Below, piece by piece: positions 1 through 11,225 of a stretch of 64,000 nt of DNA. This DNA comes from Diphasiastrum complanatum (lineage: Eukaryota > Streptophyta > Lycopodiopsida > Lycopodiales > Lycopodiaceae). Numbering within the stretch: position 1 is the first letter of the stretch; every line of letters starts with the position of its first letter. The stretch is from NCBI GenBank assembly GCA_029204225.1, contig CM055099.1, forward strand, positions 40,211,192-40,275,191, written 5' to 3'. Under the pieces are notes generated by a model. The model ran no database searches. It was not told where the DNA came from and saw only the letters and a list, made by a program, of their open reading frames with translations. Both the position numbers and the translations under genes were made by a program.

Positions 1-1597
1 TGCTTGCCCTCTCAAAATTGTTGCCAATGATGAGTAGTCATGCCGCCAAACTGCACTTCCGTCGCCAAAACTAGCTTTCTCCACACAATTCCGCTACCAT
101 TCGCTCCCATACTGCATTTACCACGTCCAAACACTCTGTTACCCTGTCAGGAGTAAGTAATAATGATTTTGAAGCGATAATGCCTCATTGTACCGCCCTG
201 TAGCAGGTTTCACCAGCCAAAAATTGTCCCAAATTTGGCCCTACGGTACCCAAATGGCAAATGTAGCCCATCACTAGGTCACTCGCACTCCGCTCGATAG
301 AATGGTGACAAAAACACCCCAAAACGCCTTTCTCCCTGCTCTGTGATGTCGCTCTGTCCGCTGGCTCTGAGCAGCCAGTTTCAGGGATCATTTTGGCCCA
401 AGGATGGCCAAAAAAGGTGCCTTCTAGCCAAAGATAGGTCCATTTCCAAAATGCCTTGCAAATTTGAACTGTAACTTCAAAATGAAGTTTCTTAATGAAG
501 AAATGCCCTTCTGGCATGTCGGGTCCAGATTCACATTTCAATGTGAAAATTCTTAATGAAGAATTTTCAAGGACTGGCCTTTAGCCCTTTCAGGGCTCTC
601 TTCAAACCCATCCAAGGGTGTTCCTTGATCCTACGGCCTACATTTGTCTCTCCACACTCGATCTTCACCGTTAATTAGAAGACTTGGATATCAAGTGGCC
701 ACACACATTTATGTGCACCGAAATACTCCCTTGCAACCGATATGCACTTCTATACACGATGGCATTTGCGCGACTGGGCGCGCGCGAGGTCCTGCAACCT
801 CTCCACGGACTTCTTCCCAACCTTTATTCATTTCTCTCTCATGTTTGCAAAGCTATGGCTGCCAGATACAATCTGATGCAGCTCAATGTTGGCTCCACGA
901 CGTGCCACGGCCTTTTGCAGGCATCCTCACCTAGCGGGGCGCCCAGCTGTAGCCGTTTACAGATCCCAAAAGTCTGCCTATAGACCAAGATTCAGAGTTT
1001 TCCCATCAAAAACCCTAGCCATGAGAAGAAGAGAAAATAATTTGGGCATTTTCCAATCACACTCTGAGATCTTTCTTGCAGCTACTTGCCTCATAGAGGT
1101 CACCCTACCTCAAGGCATCTGATGCAATTTACAGTTTGACAATTGGTGCGGTATCAACTGCAAACAAGCTGATTTTTCCAAAAATCTGTCAACACCCCAC
1201 AAAATTGGAAATTTCCCAAATTTCTTCCGTTTTCAACCAAATTTGACCCTGTAAATTGCTATGGCTCTCTGTCACTGCTCTTTGCAAATCCCTTGCAAGC
1301 CCCGTTGCACCAAACGACTGTCCACACAATGAAGAACTAAGCCACCACCGATGATTTCCATGAAACCATCGAAACTGCAAGATTTTCTGTGAATTCTCCT
1401 CGGAATCCACCTACGACGATCGTTCTGATCTTCCCCAAAGTTATGATCGAAGGAACTTTGTTGTCTCCAGCCATCCGAACTGCCTATACCCTCTTGTATG
1501 GAGTCCTCTCTCCTGAGATGCTCTGAGTGCTATTTTTCTTGGTGAAAAATGCTATCCCATAGCTCCACCGGATCGTGCATACCTGCAACACCCTGAT
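1..1597. other. No recognisable gene; possible leader of a minus-strand retroelement
   Basis: Several short open frames exist on both strands, the longest 118 codons on the minus strand (185-541), but none resembles a protein family I know and their composition is not convincing. If the LTR/PBS proposed at 1598-2060 is real, this stretch would be the 5' internal part of that minus-strand element. A clean 10-bp stem with AATG loop lies at 545-568. Nothing else supportable was seen. Confidence 0.4.
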
Positions 1598-2060
1598 GCT
1601 CTGATACCAAGTTGAAATTCTATCATACAATCACCATAGCCACTCCTCACAAGCTCTCAAAGATGGCACAACAAAAGTTTAGTCTATTATGAAGAAACAC
1701 TGTACATATAGCAAAGCCCCAAACTGCATGGGCTCAACATGTGTCACTAAACTGGCCTACCACCTGCCAAACTAGAGTTAGGCCCAATATGGCCACATAT
1801 ACTGACAAACCCAGGACATGCCCCTGAGTATAGCATAATGAACTCAAAATCACTGTATAGGCTAATTTCTTCCTACGTGTGGCTACCTGGCTAACCCAGG
1901 TAGCCGTCTACGGGATCAGTGCCCGATCAATATATCCTAACGGGTCACGTCCCGAACACAACCATATATAGTAAACCAAATAAACTGTACACCAATTACA
2001 TCATCACATTTAGAGCTTACATAAAATGTATATCAGATTAACTCTGATTTCTAACTCTAG
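1598..2060 (-). repeat. Candidate minus-strand LTR with tRNA-Met primer-binding site
   Basis: On the minus strand 1598-1609 reads TGGTATCAGAGC, the usual plant LTR-retrotransposon primer-binding site complementary to the initiator tRNA-Met 3' end. It is preceded on that strand by a sequence ending TTTCAACT, close to the TTTCAACA LTR ends at 11063 and 60863. The LTR would lie to the right; its outer edge near 2060 is a guess. A 10-bp hairpin, GGCTACCTGG against CCAGGTAGCC with a 5-nt loop, lies inside at 1881-1905. No internal coding region was recognised, so the superfamily is uncertain. Confidence 0.45.
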
Positions 2061-2074
2061 ATGTATACTTCAAA

Positions 2075-4033
2075 CATGGATTTTGTTCCATAATGAAGGA
2101 TGATAAGTGTATTGCTAGTGGCATCAAGCAGGGTAGATTGTTCAAGTTGGATGCTAATGTTGTCATTGGAAGTGTGAACATGGCAAAGGAGAAGCTATCT
2201 CAAGTAGAGTTATGGCACAAGAGGTTAGGCCATCCTAAGTATCAACAAGCAATGGAGTCCATGATTTTCAAGCAGCTAGCTCATCTTGCCAAAGTGAATG
2301 AGAGCTCATCTCAATCTCTTTTTGTCAAAGATCTTGCAAAGGCCGAGGAGGAGCTTCAAGGTGATGAAGACTTTGAGGATCTTGCTCAAGATTTGAGAAG
2401 GCCAAGGAGGTCTACAAGGCACAAGGCCGAGCCATCTAGGCTCACCTATATTGAGAAGGGAAACAAAGGGAAGACACTCATCCTATTACTTCTTACACTT
2501 TCTTGACTACTATGCTTGAAGATCCATCTTGCTTTGAATATGCTATTAAGTCACAATCTTGGAAAAAATCTATGCAAGTTGATTTTGATGCTTTGATGGA
2601 AAATCAAACTTGGGAACTTGTGGATCTTCCATATGGGAAGAAACCACTTTCTTGTAAGTGGATCAATAGATTGAAGTATAATCAAGATGGATCCATTAAT
2701 GAGCACAAAGCAAGACTTGTAGCAAAAGGTTTTTTGGCAAACTAAAGGCTTGGATTATGATGAAAGTATTTGTGTTGTTGCTAAGCTTGTTACTATAAGG
2801 ATAATCATTTGTCTTGCTACTTCTTTCAAATGGGAACTTTTCCGACTTGATGTGACTAATGCTTTCCTGAATGGATTCTTGGAGGAAGAGATCTACATGT
2901 TACAACTTGAGGGCTTCATCAAGGAAGGAGATGAAGACATAGTTTGCTTCTTGAAGAAGAGTCTTTATGGACTCAAGCAAGAACTTAGAGCTTGGTACTC
3001 TAGGTTGTACAACTACCTCTACTCTATTGGTTTTATGATAAGCTCTTATAAACCTTCATTGTAAGTCAAATGTGATGATGGAAAGATTATTATTTTGGTT
3101 TTGTATGTAAATGATATCATTCTTATAGGAAATGACCTTGATGACATAAGAGATGTCAAAATTGCTATGTCTAGTGAATTCAAGATGGTAGATCTAGGAC
3201 TTATTAACTTTATACTTGGAATAGAAGTCTCTAAAAGTAGTGATTTCACTTTCATTTGTCAATAAAAGTATGCGATTTCCATCTTTAAGAAGTTTGGTAT
3301 GAAAGATTGTAAAGGGATTGACACCCCTATGGAGCAAGTTGTGAAAGTCTTTATTGAAGCTGATGAAGCATCCTTTGAGGACATCACACTTTATAGAAAG
3401 CTTATTGGCTCCTTGATCTATTTAACAATCACTAGATCTGATCTAGGCTTTAGTGTAAGCAAGTTGAGTCAATATATGCAAGGTCCTTTAGTATGTCATT
3501 GGAAAAGTACCAAAAGAGTGCTTAGATACATCTCATCTACTAAGAATTTTGGCATTGTCTATCAAGGGACTAATTTGTACTTGAGAGCATACTCGGATTC
3601 AGATTTTGTAGGTGATAAGATGGATAAAAAATCGATAAGTCCCTTTGCTACATTCCTATGTGGAGTAGCTATATCTTGGCTTTCAAAAAAGCAAGATACT
3701 ATCTCTATATCCTCTTGTGAAGACAAGTACAAAGCATTGACATCAACAACCAAGGAAGTTCTATGTCTCAAAAGACTTTTGGAGGAGCTTCATGTGATCA
3801 AGGCCGAGGAGACTCCATGCATTTATTGTGATAATCAAGCATCACAACAACTTGCTACCAATCTTATCTTCCATGCTTGAACCAAGCATATCGAGATTGC
3901 ACACCACTTTGAGGTGCAAGCTAAGGAGATCAATTTTCTTAATGTTTCATCATCTGAGTGTGTTGTTGATATGTTGACTAAACCATTGCCCCTCTCTAAA
4001 AAGTTCTGTACTTTCATTACAAGACGAGGCTGA
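2075..4033 (+). pseudogene. Ty1-copia pol remnant (GAG-pre-integrase, RT, RNase H)
   Basis: A degenerate copia polyprotein read in successive frames. A GAG-pre-integrase segment with LWHKRLGHP lies near 2210; the whole integrase core is deleted, so it passes into the linker before RT (RRPRRSTRHKAEPSRLTY, about 2395-2450). RT follows with WKKSMQVDFDALMENQTWEL, then LDVTNAFLNG and KSLYGLKQ. The catalytic YVDD box near 3100-3118 reads YVND, so one catalytic aspartate is lost. RNase H follows with YSDSDFVGD, CEDKYKAL and CDNQAS, ending near 4033 after TKHIEIAHHF. In-frame stops occur near 2744, 3062, 3263 and 3878. Copia identity is firm; it cannot encode an active enzyme. Confidence 0.93.
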
Positions 4034-6976
4034 TAATTACACTTAGTTTTTTTTTTCACTTGTGTACTTTGAATATGCTTGATTAATCTCTCTTTGTGTC
4101 ATGAGCTCTTGCCAAGTTACAAAGCTAGTTAGGTTGCTCATCAAAATCCGAGTTTGGACTTCATAGCTTTGTTTGTGTGCAACCTCACATGCATATAGAT
4201 CTTTTTAAGGTCCTAAAATGCAAGTTAGTATTAGCTCCATCTATCTTGACATAGAATTTTTAGGAAACACCGGTGATTAGGACTTGAAACTAATGTCTAA
4301 AACATAGCACAATCCATCATGCTTGTTGTGAGAGTCTATGCCAACATCCAAGATGAATATCTTAAATTAGAGCTTTGGTGTTTCATTTTACCATATTAGC
4401 ATGCCCCATATGAGGAGAGTCTTCTTTTAAAAAGGGATGATTTAGAGTACTTTTGAACCTCTCCAAGACAAGAATGATCATGTGATATCCTAATATATAA
4501 CCACAAACATTGCTACCAATTGGTAGTTAGGGGTCTTTACTCTCACACATCGTGTCCATTATTAGCATTCCACTAATTGTTACTAGTTTGGATCCCACCG
4601 CATGTCATAGTTGAATGTCACTTATCATAAGGTAGTTTGAGTTCCATATGAAAAGTATCCATTCCCAATTAAGCTTCTTTATCCCAAAGCTAGATGTAGA
4701 CTAAACTTAAAAAGTTGAGGACAATGTTGGGGGAATCATCTCGTAGAGCCAAGAGCTCTTTGATCGCTAACAAAAATTACTAAGTCTTTTCTATGAGTCA
4801 TGTTATCATAGCAAACATTTCAGTATTCAGTATAGATCACATAAATTTCTCTATATTGTGGTAAATGATTCATTGAATGCATGAAGTGGTTGTTATTATC
4901 ATGTTTTAATTGACTAGATCTACATAATGCCTAATTCCCAATATTTTGTGAAAGCATATGGGATGTGATTGTTTCATTTCCAGCAAAAAAACTCTACCTA
5001 AGTAGTTAGCCATAAATTAGAGTGACAACATTGCATAAAATTTGCATAGATTAAGTTTAATAATTACTATTAATGTTTGAAATTTGATATGAATAGGTGA
5101 TAACCATGAAAAGCTAATGAATTATGTTATGAATTTTATGTTATTCAAGAAGTAGTTTTTACAATCAATTTACATCTTCCTTTTAGAAGTATTGGTGACA
5201 TGTTTCATGTAAAAAACGAAGAAGATTGTACTATATCGTACATGAGACACATGATTTACAATGACCTTTCAAATGTTTGATTATTTGACCCTCTAATACT
5301 CTTTTGCTTCTTTGAAATATTAAGATAATGATTACCGTATTGTTACACAATCTGATGTAGTAACTTTTAAAAACTATAGTCAATTTGTCTTGGAATATAC
5401 AACTTCATATTATTATTTTTTATAGTGGGATGTTTAACTAGCCAAAGAAAATTCTTAACTTTGCATAAAAATAAGAGGGATATACTTAATTGGATGCTTC
5501 ATTAATTCATGGTACATGCTCAAACTTTTCATAAAAATGATCAACACATGATAGTGTTTTTTTAATTAAAATTTTCAATGCACTAAAAATATATTAGAAG
5601 TGGACTTTAGCACCTCTAGCATCTTTTATTTGGTTGACTATTGACTCATTGCATTATTTTAAGATTTCTTATAGCTATTAAAAGTATTATCTATGTTTTA
5701 GCATGTTGATTTTTTTGTAAAAAATTAGAAAGCTCATAAGCCAATTACTGATCGTAACAGATAAAGAAGTGGAGATCATGCACAAAATCTTTTTGTTTCA
5801 AATTCAAGTATGCATTTAAGAATCATATGTAATAATTTTATGACTTTCTTACTTAAACTTTTGTATTTCACATAGATTCTTATGGTTCAAAATTGCAAGT
5901 AAAGTCTACTAATATTTGTAAAGGAAAAAGACATGTGTATATCATCTTTTTTCAACTAGAAAAAGGAAATATATCAAAGCAATATAAATGAAATGTACAA
6001 TTGCATAATATAAATGAGAATACACTTAATAAAGGCATCCCACACATGGAGGCCATGCATTCAAAAATAAGTCGTACACTCATACTAGTGTTACCATAGT
6101 GATTGACCTATGCAATCACAAGATGTCTTACCAACACTGACTCAGAGTGGATTCCTAATAAAAAAATATATCTTTTTAAGATCTACATAGATACTTCCTA
6201 TGTTTGAGAGAATGCTTCATGCATGTAGAAGATCTAATTTAAAACATCTTATCATTTGCAATAGAGACACTATTGTGTCATGAAGGGTTCACATTTTCAC
6301 ATTAGTATGCTTCTTATCCCATAAAATTTGCAATGTTGTTGTTTCAGTAAGTATCAAATTCAAGATATAGAATCTTGAAAGAATTTCTAAATGCTCATTT
6401 TTCTAATTCATCTATGATCATACAATTAGCTCATGGGTTGTCATTTTTTTCTAACAATTTTTTTTTTTTTAAATTTATTATTATTTTTGTCATAGGGATA
6501 GGATGTTTTATCTCTTAAAATGTAAAAAAATGAGAGCTATATTTTGTGAATTGAACAGAGAGGTTTAGGGTGTTTGTATGCATTTTTATCATTAAGTTGG
6601 TTTGAGGAGCAATAATGACAATAAACTATACCATTTAAGTAATATGATGATGGAATTTGACAAACAAAAAATAGATATGCATTAGTATGGTGAAATAACC
6701 TCTTATAAGTAAGATCATGGTTAGCTGTAACACTCTTTTTTTTTTTTTTTTGCTAAAAACTAGTTTGAAATAGCACTCAAAATTTCTCACCCTTACTGAC
6801 AATTGCACACTGCTAGTTCTTAGCAATTCATATAGCTCTTTGTAGTCACTTTTTAGTATATATCAACCAATTGCTAGTGTCAGTTGATCTTTCATACTTG
6901 ATTCATTTTGTAAATCAACATACAAATTTCAAGCTTAGACACCATTACTCATAAAAATAACATTGAGTCTCACCTT

Positions 6977-6979
<3 letters not shown>
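4034..6979. other. AT-rich intergenic stretch, no gene seen
   Basis: No coding region or RNA gene could be supported. The first few hundred bases are probably the 3' untranslated part of the upstream copia. A purine-rich run followed by TGTTGGGGGAATC near 4725 could be its polypurine tract and 3' LTR start, but no matching LTR copy was found to prove it. The rest is AT-rich with oligo-T runs near 6460 and 6735. Confidence 0.5.

Positions 6980-7056
<77 letters not shown>
6980..7056. repeat. (CT)n microsatellite
   Basis: Uninterrupted CT dinucleotide tract of about 77 bases, ending four bases before the ATG of the 39-nt candidate exon at 7060. The open frames through it (Ser-Leu or Arg-Glu repeats) are artefacts. 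Confidence 0.98.
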
Positions 7057-7059
<3 letters not shown>

Positions 7060-7098
7060 ATGGCATCCTCACAAGAGACCACTGCTACAATCATCCAG
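7060..7098 (+). CDS. Candidate 39-nt first exon of the Penelope-like unit
   Basis: ATG opens 13 codons, MASSQETTATIIQ, ending exactly at CAG followed by GTAAGG, a good splice donor. A diverged copy at 44740-44778 has the same length, MAASQEASLTNIQ, also ending at CAG before GTATGA. Both the frame and the donor are kept although many bases differ. In copy 1 a plausible acceptor (TTTTAG before TCCACAAGATGG, near 8242) would join it in frame to the reading frame running into the RT region. Penelope-like elements are known to carry introns, which fits. Splicing is inferred from sequence alone. Confidence 0.5.
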
Positions 7099-7360
7099 GT
7101 AAGGGTTTTCCGAACAATTTTCAGTTTTTGCAAGCATCACCTATGCTCGAAAGGTAAGGTGTCTCTTCACGAATATGTTCGATTCTAGGTGACTAATAAA
7201 GATCCCGAAAAACAGAATTTAGTTGGTTTCTATTCAGTTCGACTATATCACTTCATAGATAATATAATTTTTCTACGTTAAATGACACCCACGTTGTCCC
7301 AAAGCAAGGTTTCTCCTCAAATTATCTTGGACAACGTAAGATAAACATTTTTTTACAAAA

Positions 7361-7392
7361 GGATTAGAATGGCATGGATCTGCCCTGATACC
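7361..7392 (+). ncRNA. Conserved hairpin motif, copy 1
   Basis: Outer stem ATTAG with CTGAT, inner stem GGCA with TGCC, terminal loop TGGATC. Related hairpins elsewhere in the window keep this two-stem layout with changed but still pairing bases. No known RNA family was recognised. Confidence 0.5.
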
Positions 7393-7633
7393 TTATAAAA
7401 ACCATGAGAACCTCATTAATAAGATGAAGCCTATCCGATACAAGGGTTCAAGAAAAACCACGGGATGGATATGAAGATACGATAAACGTAAGTTTACTCA
7501 TAGCTACACTATTCAACCATGGCGTATGCTAATTTACTACCCATTTGTTTGTTATATCAGACTATGGTGAGATACAACTGGAAAGCATCGATATGCTCAG
7601 GAGTATGGACAATAGTGCGTGATGAAGTCACAT

Positions 7634-7665
7634 GGGTTAGAATAGCATGGATTTGCTCTGACACC
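7634..7665 (+). ncRNA. Conserved hairpin motif, copy 2
   Basis: Outer stem GTTAG with CTGAC and inner stem AGCA with TGCT around loop TGGATT. Against the 7361 copy, the inner G:C pair has become A:T and an outer A:T has become G:C, so pairing is kept. Confidence 0.5.
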
Positions 7666-10325
7666 GGCACACATGTTCACACCATGTCTTTTAGCAGTAA
7701 GCAATATATACGGTGAAAACTTTTCATACTTGTGCTATAAACAAATTAAACTGATACAGACCAATGCCCAAAAATTGATTAGCATGGCACTCATCCTGAT
7801 ACGGTAACGGAGGGGCTTGGCCTATCGCTATAAAATCATCTTTGTGTTTGGGAAGACTGGACTATGTTTTAAAATGCTATTTATGCTGATGAGTAGTATA
7901 ACTTCTGTTGGACATGGATAACAACTAACGCTCAGCTATGACACATGTCTTCCCCACTGTACTAACTCGTGCGGTTTTGTGTTGTGGGATGGTGGCAGGT
8001 ATCAGCTGGACATTTTGAGAGTGGTTATTTATATGGTGCTTTACTGTACTGTATTTTACTTTTCAGCTTTACTATACCTTGTTGGTTTATGAATAAAGGC
8101 TTCAAAGGGTCTGGCCTTGCTTTGTCAAGAGGAACTATGTGAAATTGTGTATCTCTCTCTCTGCACCCTTGAGGTGTAACTCCGACTATTCCTTGGTTGG
8201 GATAGTACTAAACTCTTACCTTTTATCCGGTCCATAAGCTAACAAAGGTCTATTTTCATGTTTTAGTCCACAAGATGGTTTCATGATGCTGCTCTTTTGG
8301 GTTATGGGGAGCCCCTACCTCAACGTAACCATTTTATTCAGACGCTTATTTGTTGTATGAAAAAGGCCGTAATGATGCATTCTTTTATCATTGACACTGA
8401 TAGGGCTACTTGTTCTTCTGCTAGACCTGAAGATAAGGTTCTATGTTTGATTGATCTGTTGACTGAGATTAATTGGTGTGCAGAATGGGGAAAGAACAGA
8501 AAGGAGAGAATTCAGCATCTCAGGAATAGGACGTCTACAGCTGACCACTAGCAGTGATTCAGGGAGCTCTTTTTTACATCTATGTTACCATAATAGAGCT
8601 TTTGAAGCAATCCATGTGAAGACTTTTTATGCTCATGTTTTATTTAGATTATTCGCTATTGTAGATGAACGCTTTCATGATATTACGTTCGGTTGGACTT
8701 ACCTACCAAGTGTAAAAAATGATTGACATTTTCCCTATGATGTTTTCTGTGATTTTGACATAGAATACTTACAGTCATGTGAATGCTTATCTCTTAATAG
8801 ATTCAAGAACTTCGTTGCAAATAAATTTGGGCATGTTATTTCTACTGATAGCAATATTGTTAAGAGCCCGATTTTACATAAATATTTAGAGATGGGTCTC
8901 AATCATATTACTTTAAGAAAAAACAATGTGAATGAGGTGGCTTCTGAACTTTATGTTGGGTGGTTCAAGTTGATCAAACTTTTGCCTACGCATGAACATT
9001 TAAATGAAGAAACTGTAAGAGAGCATGAGACTTTATGTAAAAATGTTGCCATGGAATTCATAAAAAAAAAAACTTGGCTATATGGCAATAAGGACACTAC
9101 TACAAAAATACAAACTGCTAAAAATGAAAGATTATGGCTCACAAATCTACTCTACATTAAGGGCATTGACAAGGCACAACACAATCCCAGTTTCATATGT
9201 AAATTCCTTGTATGGAAGCTTGCCCTAGATAGACTTAATAGTCCTGACTTCAGCCCCTTTCCTATTGATCAAGAAAACTCTGTTACAGAAACTATCACTT
9301 ATGTCATGGAAAAGCTGAATTTTACCCAACATCTTCATGGCAAACGACTCTTTGCCATATCTACTTTGTACGTACAAAGCCCACAAGGAATCTTTTAGAT
9401 GGGTTACCAATGCGCATGACTGTTGCTTTACTAAACTTGCAAAATTCATGACAGGAGCTTACGGTATGTTGTCACCATTCCTCAAGGAAGGTGCAGGCCT
9501 TAAGGCAAAAAGATACAAGGGTATCCTAAATGTGGATGCTTACTTTGGCAGTGCGAGTCCTCGATCGACTTTTATCTCAATTTACCATCAAATATTACCA
9601 ATGTATGGGTTGAAGATATCTCTAAGTGCTATGAAAACATACCTTTAGATGGCAATGATGGGCTGAAAACTATCATGAATAAATTCATTACATATGCGTT
9701 CAAACATTCTAATAAGTTGTTTCTGAGTTTCAAATGGGAACAAGAAAGGGGTGCTTTTAAATGGTCATGAAATAATAAAAAATCGGAAGGGTGGTACAAT
9801 ATCGATAAAAATCGCTTATCAGGCTAGGAAACAAAACCTGGAGACAGATTTGTGGTATACCAATGGGTTTTTCATGCTCACCTACTTGGTGTAACTACTA
9901 CCTTGCGTTCTTTGAAGCTCAATTTATTAAAAGACTGGCCAAGTTAGGTCTCAAAAAGGATATGAATGTTTTACGTCACTCGTTTAGATATATAATGACA
10001 TTTGCTTCATAAATAATCCCATTATTGATGCGTTTATGGACAAAAATCAGATTAGAGTACCAGATAACCCTTTTTGGATTGATCCTCTAGAGTTTCTTGA
10101 AATCGAAAAAAAGACTTGTGAAGCAAACACCACCATTTTTATAAACATTTTGATTACTTTTAATCCTAGCACCGATGTCTATCAGCTTTCAAAGTTTGAT
10201 AAAAGAAGAGACTTACCTTTTCAATACTTACAGTACATACATCTGGCCTCCAATAGGCCAGTCTACAACTCGTATAAAGTGATTATTTCCCAAGTTATTT
10301 CTATTATGTATTGCTGCAATGATCG

Positions 10326-11063
10326 TGTGAAGAATTGAAAAAGATTATCTATGTTAGATATAGGGGTCTTATGTTTTTTTACATCAAGCATCTAGGTGTA
10401 GGATGTTGATAGGAATGAATTTGGCATAGATGGCAAATTATGCATTTCCACTTGTAATGCCACTATTGAGCCAGAATAGAGTAAGAGGCTAAACACTTGC
10501 TAATTAGAGTGTAGACAAGTGTAAAGTTTTTGTTTGATGAATTCCAAGAGGTCCAATAGGATTTAGAGGTGGAACCTTGTGAGGTCCAATAGGAAATTGA
10601 GGTGTGCTTGAATAAAGTCCAATAGAATTAAGAGGTGCATAGATCAATGATCCAATAGGATCAAGAGGTGACAAAATATGGTCCAATCATAGTTAAGCAT
10701 AGTGGTAGCTCGTGGACCTACTAGTATCATTGTACTCCTCATTTTGAATGCAATTGATTTGGTGATTTCATGGATTTTGTGAGTTATTGGATTTCTAGCT
10801 TTCTCTCTCTACCCGAGAGCTCATGAAGCATTTTCTCTCTCTACCCGAGGAGAGCAGCTTGTTTTTACTTAGATTATTTTTTGAATACTTCCCACACGTG
10901 TGAGTGAGAGTTGGAAGTGATTGAATGCATGTAGTAGTGTGTTTTTGCCATAGGATTCAAGATTGATCTTGAATCTCAATCTAGTCTTGATCTTGGTGCA
11001 TCTACACACCTTAGGAGATCACAAATACATGTAGTGGACAGTCCACACGTGTGAAATTCAACA
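10326..11063 (+). mobile_element. Solo copia-type LTR with target-site duplication
   Basis: The element starts TGTGAAGAATTG and ends GTGAAATTCAACA, and is flanked on both sides by GATCG (10321-10325 and 11064-11068), a perfect 5-bp target-site duplication. Removing it and one GATCG restores continuity of the Penelope-like frame as judged from copy 2. No internal region remains, so it is a solo LTR left by LTR-LTR recombination. It shares the CCACACGTGTGAA block near its 3' end with the LTRs at 27285-28023 and 63709-64000. Its left part holds spaced repeats of GTCCAATAGGA. Confidence 0.88.
10549..10690 (+). repeat. Spaced GTCCAATAGGA-type repeats in the LTR
   Basis: Four to five copies of a roughly 20-bp unit (core TCCAATAGGA with a following AGAGGTG) recur every 35 bases or so in the 5' part of the solo LTR. 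Repeats in the U3 part of plant LTRs often act as enhancers; that role is inference here. Confidence 0.6.
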
Positions 11064-11225
11064 GATCGCAATACTTTTATGAAAGAGGTAGCTATCTTAC
11101 CAGACGCTTTTCAGAAAAATGATTTTATGAGGGAAAAGCTATGTCTTATCATTAACAAGCTGCTTTTGACTAGTACTTTTCCTGGTTTTGATCTACCATA
11201 ATGTATTAAATGTTTGATGGTGAAC

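Larger units (their letters stand above)
7099..8241 (+). repeat. Intron-like region with three conserved hairpins
   Basis: No coding sequence. The stretch is alignable with 44779-45655, and three related hairpins sit at matching spacing in both: 7361-7392, 7634-7665 and 7777-7803 here, 45043-45074, 45302-45333 and 45447-45473 there. A short conserved block around 7575-7620 (ATATGCTCAGGAGTATGGA) recurs near 45240. The part 8062-8150 also matches the reverse complement of about 38200-38275. It could be an intron or untranslated RNA of the Penelope-like unit; its role is unknown. Confidence 0.6.
8242..11215 (+). pseudogene. Penelope/telomerase-like reverse transcriptase, copy 1 (broken)
   Basis: A degenerate RT of the Penelope-like type. 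In order: a Cys-x-Cys segment (CECLSLNRFKNF, near 8780) followed by GHVISTDSN; KAHKESFRWV (about 9374-9405), matching the PKxHK..FR box before RT; motif A as DISKCYENIP (9616-9645); motif B as GIPMGFSCSP (9852-9881); motif C as RYINDI (9983-10000), where YIDD has lost its first aspartate; then a thumb-like part with LASNRPVYNSYK. The frame is interrupted by a solo LTR at 10326-11063 and resumes at 11069 with NTFMKEV. Several stops and frameshifts occur (for example 8724, 9397, 9646, 9769). Copy 2 at 41107-43129 is homologous throughout. No GIY-YIG endonuclease was recognised. RT assignment is firm; the Penelope-like label rests on motif pattern. Confidence 0.75.

Noticed and set aside
185-541. 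118-codon minus-strand open frame
   Set aside because: No recognisable family and no supporting context.
6945-7157. Open frames of Ser-Leu or Arg-Glu repeats through CT/GA tracts (also at 23003-23504, 43104-43381 and 46692-47036)
   Set aside because: They are translations of microsatellites on both strands; the sequence has no other coding signal.
7777-7803. GATTAGCATGGC resembles part of U6 snRNA
   Set aside because: The match is about 12 bases; the 5' stem, the rest of U6 and the terminal T run are absent. The motif belongs to the hairpin family.
7886-7915. CTGATGAG, resembling the core of a hammerhead ribozyme, in a Penelope-like context
   Set aside because: No GAAA box or closing stems follow, and the aligned copy near 45560 lacks the motif.
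10504-10686. 60-codon Pro-Ile-rich minus-strand frame
   Set aside because: It is the translation of spaced repeats inside a solo LTR.
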